A DNA stretch of 7,165 nt, taken from positions 1,375,206 to 1,382,370 of the forward strand of contig CP070752.1 of the NCBI GenBank assembly GCA_020348625.1, read 5' to 3'. The stretch comes from Deltaproteobacteria bacterium (lineage in GTDB: Bacteria; Desulfobacterota; DSM-4660; Desulfatiglandales; B25-G16). The notes beneath the pieces were generated by a model, which had not been told where the DNA came from, ran no database searches, and saw nothing but the letters and a program-made list of their open reading frames with translations. The position numbers were made by a program, and so were the translations under genes. Positions 1-5,878 of this stretch are shown here, piece by piece; the first letter of the stretch is position 1, and each line of letters opens with the position of its first letter.

Positions 1-1563
1 CCCATCGGGATCGAATTGCCGGCAGAGCGCCTTAATCGCAGCTAGGCCAAGCTCGCCCTTTTCGGCAGTCATATACGGCAAGTGGTCTACACCCACCCCA
101 TGTTGATGGCTAATGGTGCCGCCGTTGGCAACGATGGCTTCTGAGACAGCAGCCTTCAGGCGGCTCCATCGTTCAAACGTCTGCTCATAGGTTTTGCCGT
201 TTCGAAACAGATAGCTTGCGTAAATGCTCGAGCCCTGCGGATAAAGGTGCGATAGGTGGGTGAAAACATGAATCCTTTCGCTTTCGCCTTCAAGTGCACA
301 GGTCAAGGCGGACTCGATGGCGTCTACCATGCGGTCCACGTTCTCCCAGTTCGTAGCTGTTTCAACCGTATCGACGGCGTATCCCGTTTCCCACAGAGAA
401 TTCCTGAGGTAAGGGGTTAGAAAACGGCTTTCTGACCACTTTCGGCCCACGATGGTCCCCGTGTAAATCCCTCTATTCTTTTTGAAGAGACGGAGGGCTT
501 GTTTTATCGCACTCCGACATTGGCCGCGCATTCCGGTGGCACCGAAGATAAGCATACACTTTTCCGCCCTGGCGCCTCTCCACGATAAGTATCTCTCGAA
601 CAACGCAGTTAGCCGTTTTCCATCGCCGAGGGCAAGCTGCGTTTCCGTCTCACTAGCGTTACCTAACCGTAGCATGGAAAGGGGAATCCTCGCTTGTATG
701 AGGGCCCGGACCGCATCAGTGGCCTTTTGCCAGTTGGGAAAGAATACAGCGTAAAACCGCTCCCATTCCGGTACAGGCGTAACGCGTACCTTGATTTCAG
801 TCAAGATGCCCAATCGCCCCTCGGATCCCAGAACTATCTCACGGAGGTCAGGACCGGCTGCTGAAGCAGGAAAGTCGGGCAATTCAAGCGTACCAATTGG
901 AGTTTCAAGCAGCCCACCGGCAAAGAGCTGCTCAATGCGGCCATATCGCAATGACTGCTGACCGCTCGATCGTGTGGCTATCCAGCCACCCAACGTAGAA
1001 AATTCAAAGGATTGCGGGAAATGGCCCAGCGTGTATCCCCGTGCCCTCAGCTGGGCTTCTACATCCGGTCCTGCGGTACCGGCACCAAATGAGGCGATGT
1101 GGCTCTCCTCATCAAGGCTTAGAAGACGATTCATCCTGGACATATCAATGGTCAGAACCGGCTTGTCGCCTTTTTCAGGGGTAATATGGCCAACAACGCT
1201 CGTGCCACCCCCGTAAGGAATGATGTTGGCTGATGTATCCTTTGCGAACGCAAGCAGGCTGCGAACGTCGGTACTGGTGGTAGGGTAAGCAACGCCATCT
1301 GGCACGATGCCGAGATTTCCGCTGCGAAGGGCGAGCCAGTCCGGGAGGCTCTGACCACGGGCGTGGCGTACCCGTTCCTCCTCGGATTTGGTTATCAGCG
1401 TATGGTCGGGAAGGCGAGATTGCGGCACCTGTTTAAGGGCATGCTCGAGCGTTGCATCTAGTAGGGGTGCTTCCTCACCTATCTTTTCTATGAGAAATCC
1501 ATGGGCATTTCGGCTTAAGGGATAGGAAATCGATTCATCACCCCAACCATTCCACCGTCGCAT
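1..1563 (-). CDS. FAD-binding oxidase, alkyl-DHAP synthase (AGPS)-like; 3' end cut by window
   Basis: The frame is open for 521 codons from an ATG with GGAGG seven bases upstream, and it leaves the window at an FDPDG motif (residues 517-521) that normally lies close to the C-terminus of this family. Only a short tail should therefore be missing. The N-terminus RRWNGWGDE is typical of AGPS. A PCMH-type FAD domain follows: IIPYGGGTSVVGH at about 112-124, FPQSFEFSTLGGW from 182, and GSEGRLGILTE at 246-256. The cap domain carries YLRN (Arg387), THLSHLYPQGSSIY (Tyr441) and SHQHGVG (485-491), which align by eye with the catalytic Arg, Tyr and His tract of animal AGPS. AGPS swaps the acyl chain of acyl-DHAP for a fatty alcohol, the first ether-bond step of ether lipid synthesis. 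The central His of the animal HHH tract appears as Gln487, so a glycolate/lactate-type 2-hydroxyacid oxidase is the main alternative. There is no signal peptide, so it is probably cytoplasmic or membrane-associated. Fold assignment is firm; substrate is uncertain. Confidence 0.9.
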   Translation of the reverse strand, partial: MRRWNGWGDESISYPLSRNAHGFLIEKIGEEAPLLDATLEHALKQVPQSRLPDHTLITKSEEERVRHARGQSLPDWLALRSGNLGIVPDGVAYPTTSTDVRSLLAFAKDTSANIIPYGGGTSVVGHITPEKGDKPVLTIDMSRMNRLLSLDEESHIASFGAGTAGPDVEAQLRARGYTLGHFPQSFEFSTLGGWIATRSSGQQSLRYGRIEQLFAGGLLETPIGTLELPDFPASAAGPDLREIVLGSEGRLGILTEIKVRVTPVPEWERFYAVFFPNWQKATDAVRALIQARIPLSMLRLGNASETETQLALGDGKRLTALFERYLSWRGARAEKCMLIFGATGMRGQCRSAIKQALRLFKKNRGIYTGTIVGRKWSESRFLTPYLRNSLWETGYAVDTVETATNWENVDRMVDAIESALTCALEGESERIHVFTHLSHLYPQGSSIYASYLFRNGKTYEQTFERWSRLKAAVSEAIVANGGTISHQHGVGVDHLPYMTAEKGELGLAAIKALCRQFDPDG

Positions 1564-1581
1564 CGGTTCCCTCCAGTCTTA

Positions 1582-1607
1582 TAAAGAAAAAGTCCTGGTT
1601 CGCCAGG
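1582..1607 (-). terminator. small hairpin plus T-run in the leader of the AGPS-like gene
   Basis: Read on the minus strand, CCTGG-CGAA-CCAGG (1607-1594) is followed directly by ACTTTTTCTTT (1592-1582). This has the form of a weak intrinsic terminator, with a five-pair stem. It ends about 20 bases before the AGPS start codon and just before its ribosome binding site, so it may act as an attenuator, or as the terminator of read-through from the zraP-like gene. The stem is short and the call is tentative. Confidence 0.3.
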
Positions 1608-1683
1608 TGGCAGTGGTTTTATCTTATATGCTGAAACAACAAACCACAAATATTTTCGAGTCGAGAAAGGATGGGATTCTAGA

Positions 1684-1699
1684 TAGCGGATTAGCGGAT
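1684..1699. repeat. tandem 8-base direct repeat
   Basis: TAGCGGAT occurs twice in immediate tandem in the 203-base spacer between the zraP-like and AGPS-like genes. With only two copies, chance is a reasonable explanation. No function is assigned. The rest of this spacer holds two hairpins (listed separately) and no convincing promoter. Confidence 0.4.
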
Positions 1700-1732
1700 A
1701 TAAGGAAAGGGGGTTCGTGAGAAGTTAGAGCC

Positions 1733-1753
1733 GGGTGGAGCTGTGCTCCACCC
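1733..1753 (-). terminator. perfect 9-bp hairpin after the zraP-like gene
   Basis: GGGTGGAGC and GCTCCACCC are perfect inverted copies separated by three bases. The hairpin begins 13 bases past the stop codon of the zraP-like gene, the usual place for a transcript end. The minus-strand continuation (GGCTCTAAC) lacks a T-run, so it may instead protect the mRNA 3' end or act with a termination factor. The dyad is certain; its job is not. Confidence 0.5.
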
Positions 1754-1766
1754 ATTCGGTTATTGT

Positions 1767-2261
1767 TTAATTCCAGCATCCACCTGGACCATAGCCACCC
1801 CTGGATCGATCACAACCCATGCCGGGACCATAACCTTTGCCGTATCCCCTTCCAAAACGCGCATCAGGGGCAATTTTGTGAGCTTCAAGCTCGAAATCGA
1901 GCCGATTTTGATCCATCTTTGCCCTTAGGTTGCTAATCTCTTGCTGAAGGGCCTTGGCCTTTTCAGCATCCGGGTTATCCGAATTCAGGATGCTGTTCAG
2001 TTCAGCAGCGTTTGACCGGAGCTCATTTCTCAGTTGAATATTTCGATCACGGAATTCTTGATGCAGTTTGTCCAACTGGTCCCGTTGCTCCGCCGTGAGG
2101 CTCGGGTACCCACGGTCATACTGCCTACAGTACCCAGGACCGCCTTTCCAATCTCCCCTCTGGTAGGCGTGCCTGTCCCAAGATCTGCCATGGGCAAATA
2201 CCGGAGCGGCAAGAGCGGCTGCCAGAATAAGGACGGTTGCGATTGTTAGTGTTTTTTTCAT
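1767..2261 (-). CDS. ZraP/Spy/CpxP-like periplasmic metal-binding stress protein
   Basis: This 164-residue protein begins with a clear signal peptide: MKK, a hydrophobic stretch to about residue 20, and an Ala-Pro-Val-Phe-Ala cleavage site near residue 23. The mature part has an aromatic, Gly-rich segment with Cys45. The family LTxEQ motif follows (LTAEQRDQL, 55-63), then a long charged helical hairpin (about 56-130). The Gly/Tyr-rich tail has Cys150 and Cys162 and ends GGCWN. This order matches E. coli ZraP, a zinc-binding oligomeric periplasmic chaperone that also restrains ZraSR. The start at 2261 is chosen because AAAGGAG (2270-2276) lies eight bases upstream and the signal peptide begins there. 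An in-frame ATG at 2324 would place the sigma-54 promoter inside the coding region and add 21 residues ahead of the signal peptide. The gene diverges from a ZraS/ZraR-like pair, as in enterobacteria. Related Spy or CpxP proteins are the alternatives, but the Gly/Cys tail and the neighbours favour ZraP. Confidence 0.9.
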   Translation of the reverse strand: MKKTLTIATVLILAAALAAPVFAHGRSWDRHAYQRGDWKGGPGYCRQYDRGYPSLTAEQRDQLDKLHQEFRDRNIQLRNELRSNAAELNSILNSDNPDAEKAKALQQEISNLRAKMDQNRLDFELEAHKIAPDARFGRGYGKGYGPGMGCDRSRGGYGPGGCWN

Positions 2262-2303
2262 GTCAGTTACTCCTTTACTATTAGTGGATTTGCACTCTAT
2301 TTG

Positions 2304-2319
2304 AGCAACGGACATGCCA
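2304..2319 (-). promoter_or_regulatory. sigma-54 (RpoN) promoter for the zraP-like gene
   Basis: On the minus strand the sequence is TGGCATGTCCGTTGCT. It matches the sigma-54 consensus TGGCAC-N5-TTGCW at all but one position and keeps the essential GG and GC exactly ten bases apart. Transcription would start near 2293, about 30 bases before the zraP-like ATG, leaving room for its ribosome binding site. A sigma-54 promoter needs an AAA+ activator, and one is encoded next door at 4427-5794. Confidence 0.8.
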
Positions 2320-2363
2320 AACAAGCGAGCAAGTTTCTAACTATTGAATATGACGTAATTATT

Positions 2364-2392
2364 TTGACAGCACCTACAGATGTTGATCTATT
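2364..2392 (+). promoter_or_regulatory. possible sigma-70 promoter for the kinase-regulator operon
   Basis: A perfect TTGACA (2364-2369) is followed, after a 17-base spacer, by TCTATT (2387-2392), which matches four of six -10 positions. It would give a leader of about 220 bases that includes the palindrome pair. A second TTGACA at 2403-2408 has a poorer -10 partner overlapping the first palindrome. Since no sigma-54 element faces this way, a housekeeping-type promoter is expected for the operon, but this call is weak. Confidence 0.3.
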
Positions 2393-2415
2393 TTCTTGCA
2401 ATTTGACAAGAAAAA

Positions 2416-2467
2416 GTGGATACTAAATATCCATCTAGCCGTATCCAAATGGATAGAAAGTATCCAC
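2416..2467. promoter_or_regulatory. paired palindromes, probable upstream activator sites for the response regulator
   Basis: Two copies of GGATA-N5-TATCC lie at 2418-2432 (GGATACTAAATATCC) and 2451-2465 (GGATAGAAAGTATCC). Their centres are 33 bases apart, about three turns of DNA, so bound dimers would sit on the same face. The whole 52-base block is itself a dyad: GTGGATACT (2416-2424) mirrors AGTATCCAC (2459-2467), and TATCCAT (2428-2434) mirrors ATGGATA (2449-2455). An extra half-site, GTATCC, lies at 2441-2446. The block is 110-160 bases upstream of the -12 element of the sigma-54 promoter, a usual distance for NtrC-type enhancers. Binding by the adjacent regulator is inferred. Confidence 0.65.
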
Positions 2468-2511
2468 CATTCAGACCAAATTGGAGTCCATTGGTTGACC
2501 TGAAATTGAAA

Positions 2512-2533
2512 ACCCGCCCGACCGCAAGCGGGT
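2512..2533. repeat. GC-rich dyad in the kinase upstream region
   Basis: ACCCGC (2512-2517) and GCGGGT (2528-2533) form a six-pair stem around a ten-base loop. On the minus strand the stem is followed by TTTTC, so it could weakly end transcription entering the divergent region from that side. On the plus strand it would sit in the kinase leader with no T-run. The dyad is visible; the role is unknown. Confidence 0.35.
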
Positions 2534-2622
2534 ATCGGTGGGAATATGAGGATATATAGGAATCTTTCTCATAGGATCTTCAAGGCGAGATGGTATAGAT
2601 CTTGTTCAGACATGGTACTGTT

Positions 2623-4443
2623 ATGAAAAGAATGACAGATCGAAAGATATCGTGGATGAGCATACCCCCATGGATCATAGTTGGGGCGCTCATGATACTG
2701 GTGCCGATCTTCGTATTTTGGACGGCTCAGAATATCAGGAAGCAGAAACAGGCCGCGACTTTTCTGATGTTGGAAAAAGGAGCAGCTTTAATCAGGTCTC
2801 TTGAGGCAGGCGCTAGAACAGGGATGATGGGGATGGGTGACAGCAGCTTTCAGTTTCAGAGGTTGTTGATAGAAACGGCACAGCAGCCCGATATTGACTA
2901 TCTCATCGTTACCGATCTGAGAGGTGTTGTAGTGGCCCACAATGTGCCGGAAAAAATAGGAAGCACGTATGGGAGAGACCTGGATCTAGCCCATATCTCC
3001 CGATCTGAACCACTTCAGTGGCGTATTGTAGATGAGCCCGAAGGAGCAGATACCTTTGAGGTCTTCCGGCGTTTTTCTCCCAGACACGTTTACTTTAGAG
3101 GTCACCACGGCAGGATGATGAGCAGACTATGGCGGGATCCTATGATCCACCCAGAAGATCCACAAAGCGGCCCAGAACGGGTCATTTTCGTAGGGCTGGA
3201 TATGGGCCCCATAGAGGCTGCTAGAAAAGCGGATGCACGTCACACGGCAGTGATGGCTTCCATCCTCCTCTTGATTGGATTTGCGGCCATCGTCTCTCTC
3301 TTTCTGGCCCAGGCTTATCGATCCGCTAGGACCTCACTGACAAGGATAAAGGCCTTCTCAGACACCGTTGTTGAGAATATGCCTATCGGTCTCCTCACGC
3401 TGGATCCTGAGGGGAAGATAACCTCTTTCAACCAAACGGCCGAGGCAGTCCTGCGACGCTCGTCAGGTGAGGTGGTCGGCAAAAGGGCTAATGATATACT
3501 TCCGGAGCAACTGTGGAAACTCATTGATCAGCGAAAGAACAAGCGCGATATTATTCAAAGGGACATGGATTGCGTCCTAGGAGGCGGGAAAACCGTTTCC
3601 TTGGAGGCAAGCGTCTCCTCTCTTTTTGGAGATAGCGGAGAGTTGCTCGGGGATGTACTGCTCTTCAGGGATCTCACCGAGGTCCAGGAGCTTAAGAGAG
3701 AGGTTGAGAGAAATCGGCGCCTTGCATCCATTGGGAGGCTGGCAGCGGGGGTTGCCCATGAGATACGCAATCCCCTCAGCTCAATAAAGGGCTTCGCCAC
3801 TTATTTTAAGGAGAGGTACAGGGAGGTACCGGAAGACCAAAAAACGGCTGAAATCATGGTCCAGGAGGTGGAGAGGCTTAACAGGGTCATCGGGCAGCTT
3901 CTGGAATTTGCCCGGCCGGTGGCAATTATCAAGAAGCCAACGTCGTTAGAGACCCTGATTAAGCATTCGATCAAGATGGTTGAAGGCCAGGCCCGGGCCA
4001 AGGGTATTAAAACAACCACCAGTTTTTCGCCCGGGATTAAGGATGCTTTCGTTGATCCGGATAAAATCAGCCAGGTCCTCCTGAATCTCTATTTAAACGC
4101 TGTTGAGGCAATGGACCAAGGAGGAAGACTTTCGGTTAGCCTTGATTGGGATGAGCATTCCCAGATAGCAAGAATTACCGTTACAGATACCGGGGAGGGG
4201 ATCAGAAAGGAGGATTTGGCACATGTTTTTGACCCCTACTTCACAACCAAAGAATCGGGAACCGGTCTGGGGCTTGCGATAGTCCATAATATCATCGAGT
4301 CGCACAGCGGTGAGATCAGAGTGGAGAGCGAGCAGGGCAAGGGGACGAGCGTGACGATTCTCCTCCCGGTTTCCACTGAAGATAGAGAAGACATGACAGG
4401 TGATACAAAACAAAGGGGCTCTTCACATGAAGAAGGAAAGTAG
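2623..4443 (+). CDS. ZraS/NtrB-like membrane sensor histidine kinase
   Basis: Numbered from the ATG at 2623 (606 residues), the order is: membrane segment at about 14-35, periplasmic sensor region about 36-207, second membrane segment about 208-230, PAS domain about 242-352, HisKA with the H-box AHEIRNPL (phospho-acceptor His379), then HATPase. The HATPase shows the N-box NLYLNAVEA (488-496), the DTGEGI motif (522-527), FDPYFTT, and GTGLGLAIV (546-554). The periplasmic loop has Met/His-rich clusters at MMGMG (68-72) and HHGRMM (161-166), plausible metal ligands. In this family metal or envelope stress triggers autophosphorylation and transfer to the paired regulator. It overlaps the regulator gene by 17 bases, so the two are surely co-transcribed. 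It is longer than E. coli ZraS (465 residues as I recall), partly because of the PAS domain. The start is uncertain: no candidate has a good ribosome binding site. A TTG at 2602 and ATGs at 2632 and 2656 are in frame, differing only ahead of the first membrane helix. Confidence 0.92.
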   Translation: MKRMTDRKISWMSIPPWIIVGALMILVPIFVFWTAQNIRKQKQAATFLMLEKGAALIRSLEAGARTGMMGMGDSSFQFQRLLIETAQQPDIDYLIVTDLRGVVVAHNVPEKIGSTYGRDLDLAHISRSEPLQWRIVDEPEGADTFEVFRRFSPRHVYFRGHHGRMMSRLWRDPMIHPEDPQSGPERVIFVGLDMGPIEAARKADARHTAVMASILLLIGFAAIVSLFLAQAYRSARTSLTRIKAFSDTVVENMPIGLLTLDPEGKITSFNQTAEAVLRRSSGEVVGKRANDILPEQLWKLIDQRKNKRDIIQRDMDCVLGGGKTVSLEASVSSLFGDSGELLGDVLLFRDLTEVQELKREVERNRRLASIGRLAAGVAHEIRNPLSSIKGFATYFKERYREVPEDQKTAEIMVQEVERLNRVIGQLLEFARPVAIIKKPTSLETLIKHSIKMVEGQARAKGIKTTTSFSPGIKDAFVDPDKISQVLLNLYLNAVEAMDQGGRLSVSLDWDEHSQIARITVTDTGEGIRKEDLAHVFDPYFTTKESGTGLGLAIVHNIIESHSGEIRVESEQGKGTSVTILLPVSTEDREDMTGDTKQRGSSHEEGK

Positions 4444-5794
4444 CGTATTGGTTGTAGATGATGACCCCGCCCATCGAACCATGCTGAGAACCCTTCTGAC
4501 AGGGTGGGGATACGCCGTTGTTGAAGCGGATGATGGTTCTGCAGCGATAGAGAAGGTGCATGAGCGGGCATTCGATCTGGTCTTGATGGATGTCCGAATG
4601 GTCAAGGTTTCAGGACTTCAGGCCCTAGCCGAGGTAAAGGCCTTGAATCCTGCCATACCGGTTATCATCATGACTGCCTATTCATCCGTAGAAACCGCTG
4701 TGGAAGCCCTGAAAAACGGTGCCTATGACTACCTCACCAAGCCCCTCGATTTCGATGAGTTGCGGCTTGCTATGGAGCGAGCCATGGATCATAAGGAGCT
4801 CAGGGAAGAGAATCGTCTCCTCAGAGAGACCCTCGGCAGTCATTTGGACAGGAGACACATCATCGGTCAGAGCTCGGCAATGGTCAGGATCTTGGAGACA
4901 GTGGCCCAGGTGGCACCATCGGAGGCGACTGTATTAATTACCGGGGAGTCGGGAACGGGTAAGGAGATGATTGCCGGGGCCATCCATTTCAATAGCCCCA
5001 GAAAAGACGGACCCTTTATAAAACTAAACTGTGCGGCTATCACTGAGACCCTGCTTGAATCGGAGCTTTTTGGGCACGAGAAGGGCGCCTTTACCGGAGC
5101 TCACAGACAAAAAGAGGGACGATTTCGACAGGCACACGGTGGGAGTCTCTTTTTGGATGAGATCAGCGAGATGTCCCTCTCCATGCAGGTAAAACTGCTA
5201 CGGGTGCTTCAGGACAGAGAGATAACCCGTGTTGGTGGAGAAGAGGTTATTAAGGTGGACGTAAGGATCATCGCCGCTACCAATAAGGATCTGGCTCGGG
5301 AAATCGAGGCGGGAGGATTTCGGGAGGATCTCTACTATCGGCTGAATGTCGTCGCCTTGGAAATGCCTCCTCTGCGAGAGAGAAGAGAGGATATCCCGCT
5401 CCTGGCTCACCATTTCCTTGAAGCGCTTTCAAGAGACAATCGGAAAGACATCAAAGGATTCACCCCTCAGGCCATGGATCGGCTCATTAAATATGATTGG
5501 CCCGGAAATGTGAGAGAGCTCATGAATGCAGTTGAAAGGGGAGTCGTTCTCTCTCGGTCAGAATACTTAGATGAAGAAGCCTTGTCTTTGATCTCGAGCG
5601 ATGAATCGGCATCCCGAGAGATTTCGTCCGGCGATGGGGCAAATGCCGACATCCCGCTGGATGAGGTGGAGAAGGCGACCATACTTAAGACGCTTGAGTC
5701 TACCGGAGGCAACAAGAGCGAAGCTGCCAGGCGGCTCGGCATAACGCGGAGGACGTTGCACAAGAGGCTTAAACTTTACGGAGTCATGAAATGA
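4427..5794 (+). CDS. ZraR/NtrC-like sigma-54-dependent response regulator
   Basis: The 455-residue protein has three parts. The receiver domain (about 5-120) shows the acidic pocket DDD (11-13), phospho-acceptor Asp55, Thr83 and Lys105. The AAA+ sigma-54 activation domain (about 144-370) has Walker A GESGTGKE (173-180), the sigma-54-contacting GAFTGA loop (220-225), Walker B LFLDE (241-245) and the closing DWPGNVREL motif (357-365). The Fis-type helix-turn-helix is at about 427-452 (NKSEAARRLGITRRTLHKR). All key residues are intact, so it should be a working phosphorylation-dependent activator. Its obvious target is the sigma-54 promoter facing the zraP-like gene. The ATG at 4427 is preferred because AAGGGG lies eight bases upstream and the receiver strand starts at once; a GTG at 4400 would add nine residues. 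It overlaps the kinase's last 17 bases, suggesting translational coupling. AtoC or HydG names belong to the same group; ZraR is preferred from context. Confidence 0.95.
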   Translation: MKKESSVLVVDDDPAHRTMLRTLLTGWGYAVVEADDGSAAIEKVHERAFDLVLMDVRMVKVSGLQALAEVKALNPAIPVIIMTAYSSVETAVEALKNGAYDYLTKPLDFDELRLAMERAMDHKELREENRLLRETLGSHLDRRHIIGQSSAMVRILETVAQVAPSEATVLITGESGTGKEMIAGAIHFNSPRKDGPFIKLNCAAITETLLESELFGHEKGAFTGAHRQKEGRFRQAHGGSLFLDEISEMSLSMQVKLLRVLQDREITRVGGEEVIKVDVRIIAATNKDLAREIEAGGFREDLYYRLNVVALEMPPLRERREDIPLLAHHFLEALSRDNRKDIKGFTPQAMDRLIKYDWPGNVRELMNAVERGVVLSRSEYLDEEALSLISSDESASREISSGDGANADIPLDEVEKATILKTLESTGGNKSEAARRLGITRRTLHKRLKLYGVMK

Positions 5795-5864
5795 CACAGC
5801 CCAGCCATGTTGAAACGTGGAATGCTTTAATGGCGTATATTATCCTCATCGCTCATGGGGGAAA

Positions 5865-5870
5865 CGGAGG
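5865..5870 (+). promoter_or_regulatory. strong ribosome binding site fixing the start of the PAS-PAS-GAF gene
   Basis: CGGAGG ends eight bases before the ATG at 5879, which supports that start over the in-frame ATG five codons later. The 84-base gap after the regulator gene (5795-5878) contains no convincing terminator or promoter, so read-through from the kinase-regulator operon is possible. Confidence 0.7.
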
Positions 5871-5878
5871 CTTAGTCC

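Larger units (their letters stand above)
2262..2622. other. divergent regulatory region between zraP-like gene and sensor kinase
   Basis: This 361-base stretch has no convincing gene and is clearly A/T-richer than its flanks. Starting from the zraP-like side it holds that gene's ribosome binding site (2270-2276), a minus-strand sigma-54 promoter (2304-2319), a possible plus-strand sigma-70 promoter (2364-2392), a symmetrical pair of palindromes (2416-2467) and a GC-rich dyad (2512-2533). A manual scan for GG-N10-GC on the plus strand from 2262 to about 2605 found none. The layout is that of a shared control region for the divergent genes. Confidence 0.8.

Noticed and set aside
482..754. 90-residue plus-strand frame, and a second at 974-1216
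   Set aside because: Both are antisense to conserved parts of the AGPS-like gene and have no supporting start signals.
1623..1649. TATAAG with an upstream TTGTGG as a promoter for the AGPS-like gene (minus strand)
   Set aside because: The spacer is 15 bases and the -35 match is only three of six; too weak to list as a feature.
2416..2467. Palindrome block as a CRISPR array or mobile-element end
   Set aside because: There are only two short palindromes with no spacer-repeat periodicity, and no transposase or target duplication is nearby; a regulator site explains it better.
4093..4571. Overlapping minus-strand frames of 106 and 111 residues at the kinase-regulator junction
   Set aside because: Both are antisense to conserved HATPase and receiver motifs and encode low-complexity proteins with no family resemblance.
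5858..5871. GG-N10-GC match before the PAS-PAS-GAF gene
   Set aside because: It coincides with the G-rich ribosome binding site and would start transcription at or after the ATG; the rest of the sigma-54 consensus is absent.
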